64,000 nucleotides of DNA, from assembly GCA_023459335.1 (NCBI GenBank), contig JAEWUO010000004.1:1-64000 (forward strand), read 5' to 3'. A model generated the notes under the pieces. The model saw nothing but the letters and a program-made list of their open reading frames with translations, was not told the origin of the DNA and did not search any database. Shown here piece after piece: positions 63,948 through 64,000 of this stretch. The stretch is from Bacillota bacterium (GTDB taxonomy: Bacteria > Bacillota > Clostridia > Christensenellales > CAG-138). A program made the position numbers and the translations under genes. The stretch's first letter is position 1; the number at the start of each line of letters is the position of its first letter.

Positions 63948-64000
63948 TTACAGCGCTCGCCGGAGAAACTGCCCGGTATAACTGCCCTCCACCCGCGCGA
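63948..64000 (-). CDS. uvrA: Excinuclease ABC subunit A, C-terminal end
   Basis: Only the last 17 codons are in the window. The peptide ARVEGSYTGQFLRRAL-stop matches the conserved C-terminus of UvrA (SYTGxFL). UvrA recognises bulky DNA damage with UvrB. Coding continues beyond the right edge. The identification rests on this short end. Confidence 0.7.
   Translation of the reverse strand, partial: ARVEGSYTGQFLRRAL

Overview
The window is chromosomal DNA of a fairly GC-rich, low-redundancy bacterium. The gene content points to a Gram-positive Bacillota, most likely class Clostridia. Supporting features are an S-box (SAM-I) riboswitch ahead of metK, an LCP-family wall enzyme, KtrAB potassium uptake, a RemB-like protein between recF and gyrB, a YhaM-type HD exoribonuclease, strong AAGGAGG ribosome sites and TTGACA/TATAAT promoters, often with an extended -10. 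Genus cannot be named from the sequence alone. I saw no tRNA, rRNA, CRISPR array, prophage or intact transposase.

Layout. 0-4 kb: the 5' end of a gdhA-like gene, a small basic protein plus an XRE regulator with six 29-residue repeats, and an ECF sigma / membrane anti-sigma pair. 4-13 kb: phosphoglucomutase, a secreted hydrolase lipoprotein, a five-zinc-ribbon membrane protein, a DUF362 ferredoxin protein, an IS21-end-like repeat cluster, a tandem-domain pseudouridine synthase, a methyltransferase and an SDR. 13-31 kb is dominated by the cell envelope: a class B PBP with a large linker inserted in its NTF2-like domain, murG, a HEAT/UPF0020 methylase, an LCP protein, a GT2-GtrA glycosyltransferase, a phosphodiester glycosidase, metK, and an operon of an MFS carrier, a PIG-L deacetylase and a catalytically degraded PIG-L fused to a phosphodiester glycosidase. 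A decayed membrane glycosyltransferase lies at 31 kb.

31.8-37.9 kb holds recF-remB-gyrB-gyrA in the classical order but without dnaA-dnaN. 38-43 kb is a CotH/lamin-tail protein, VTC polyphosphate polymerase and DUF4956 operon. 43-49 kb has rarA, a dockerin-bearing phosphodiester glycosidase, a GT4 glycosyltransferase, and an acyltransferase with a zinc ribbon plus a small Smr protein. 49-53 kb has ktrA, ktrB and a MATE exporter with a candidate leader-peptide attenuator. 53-58.4 kb has a GT-C-like membrane enzyme, an unknown membrane protein, rsmG and mnmG. 58.6-64 kb has the YhaM-like nuclease, a PII-like protein directly coupled to a Kef-type antiporter, a GNAT, uppP, a DUF218 protein and the 3' end of uvrA.

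How genes work together: murG, the PBP, uppP and the LCP protein serve peptidoglycan and wall-polymer assembly. The GT2, PIG-L, three phosphodiester glycosidases and GT-C proteins suggest a surface glycan system attached to proteins or polymers. Exported proteins repeatedly carry Thr/Pro-rich linkers that could be its targets (inference). The most interesting candidates are the active/degenerate PIG-L operon, the CotH-VTC-DUF4956 operon, the PII-antiporter pair, the MATE leader attenuator, the fused double RluA enzyme and two promoters predicted to give leaderless mRNAs.
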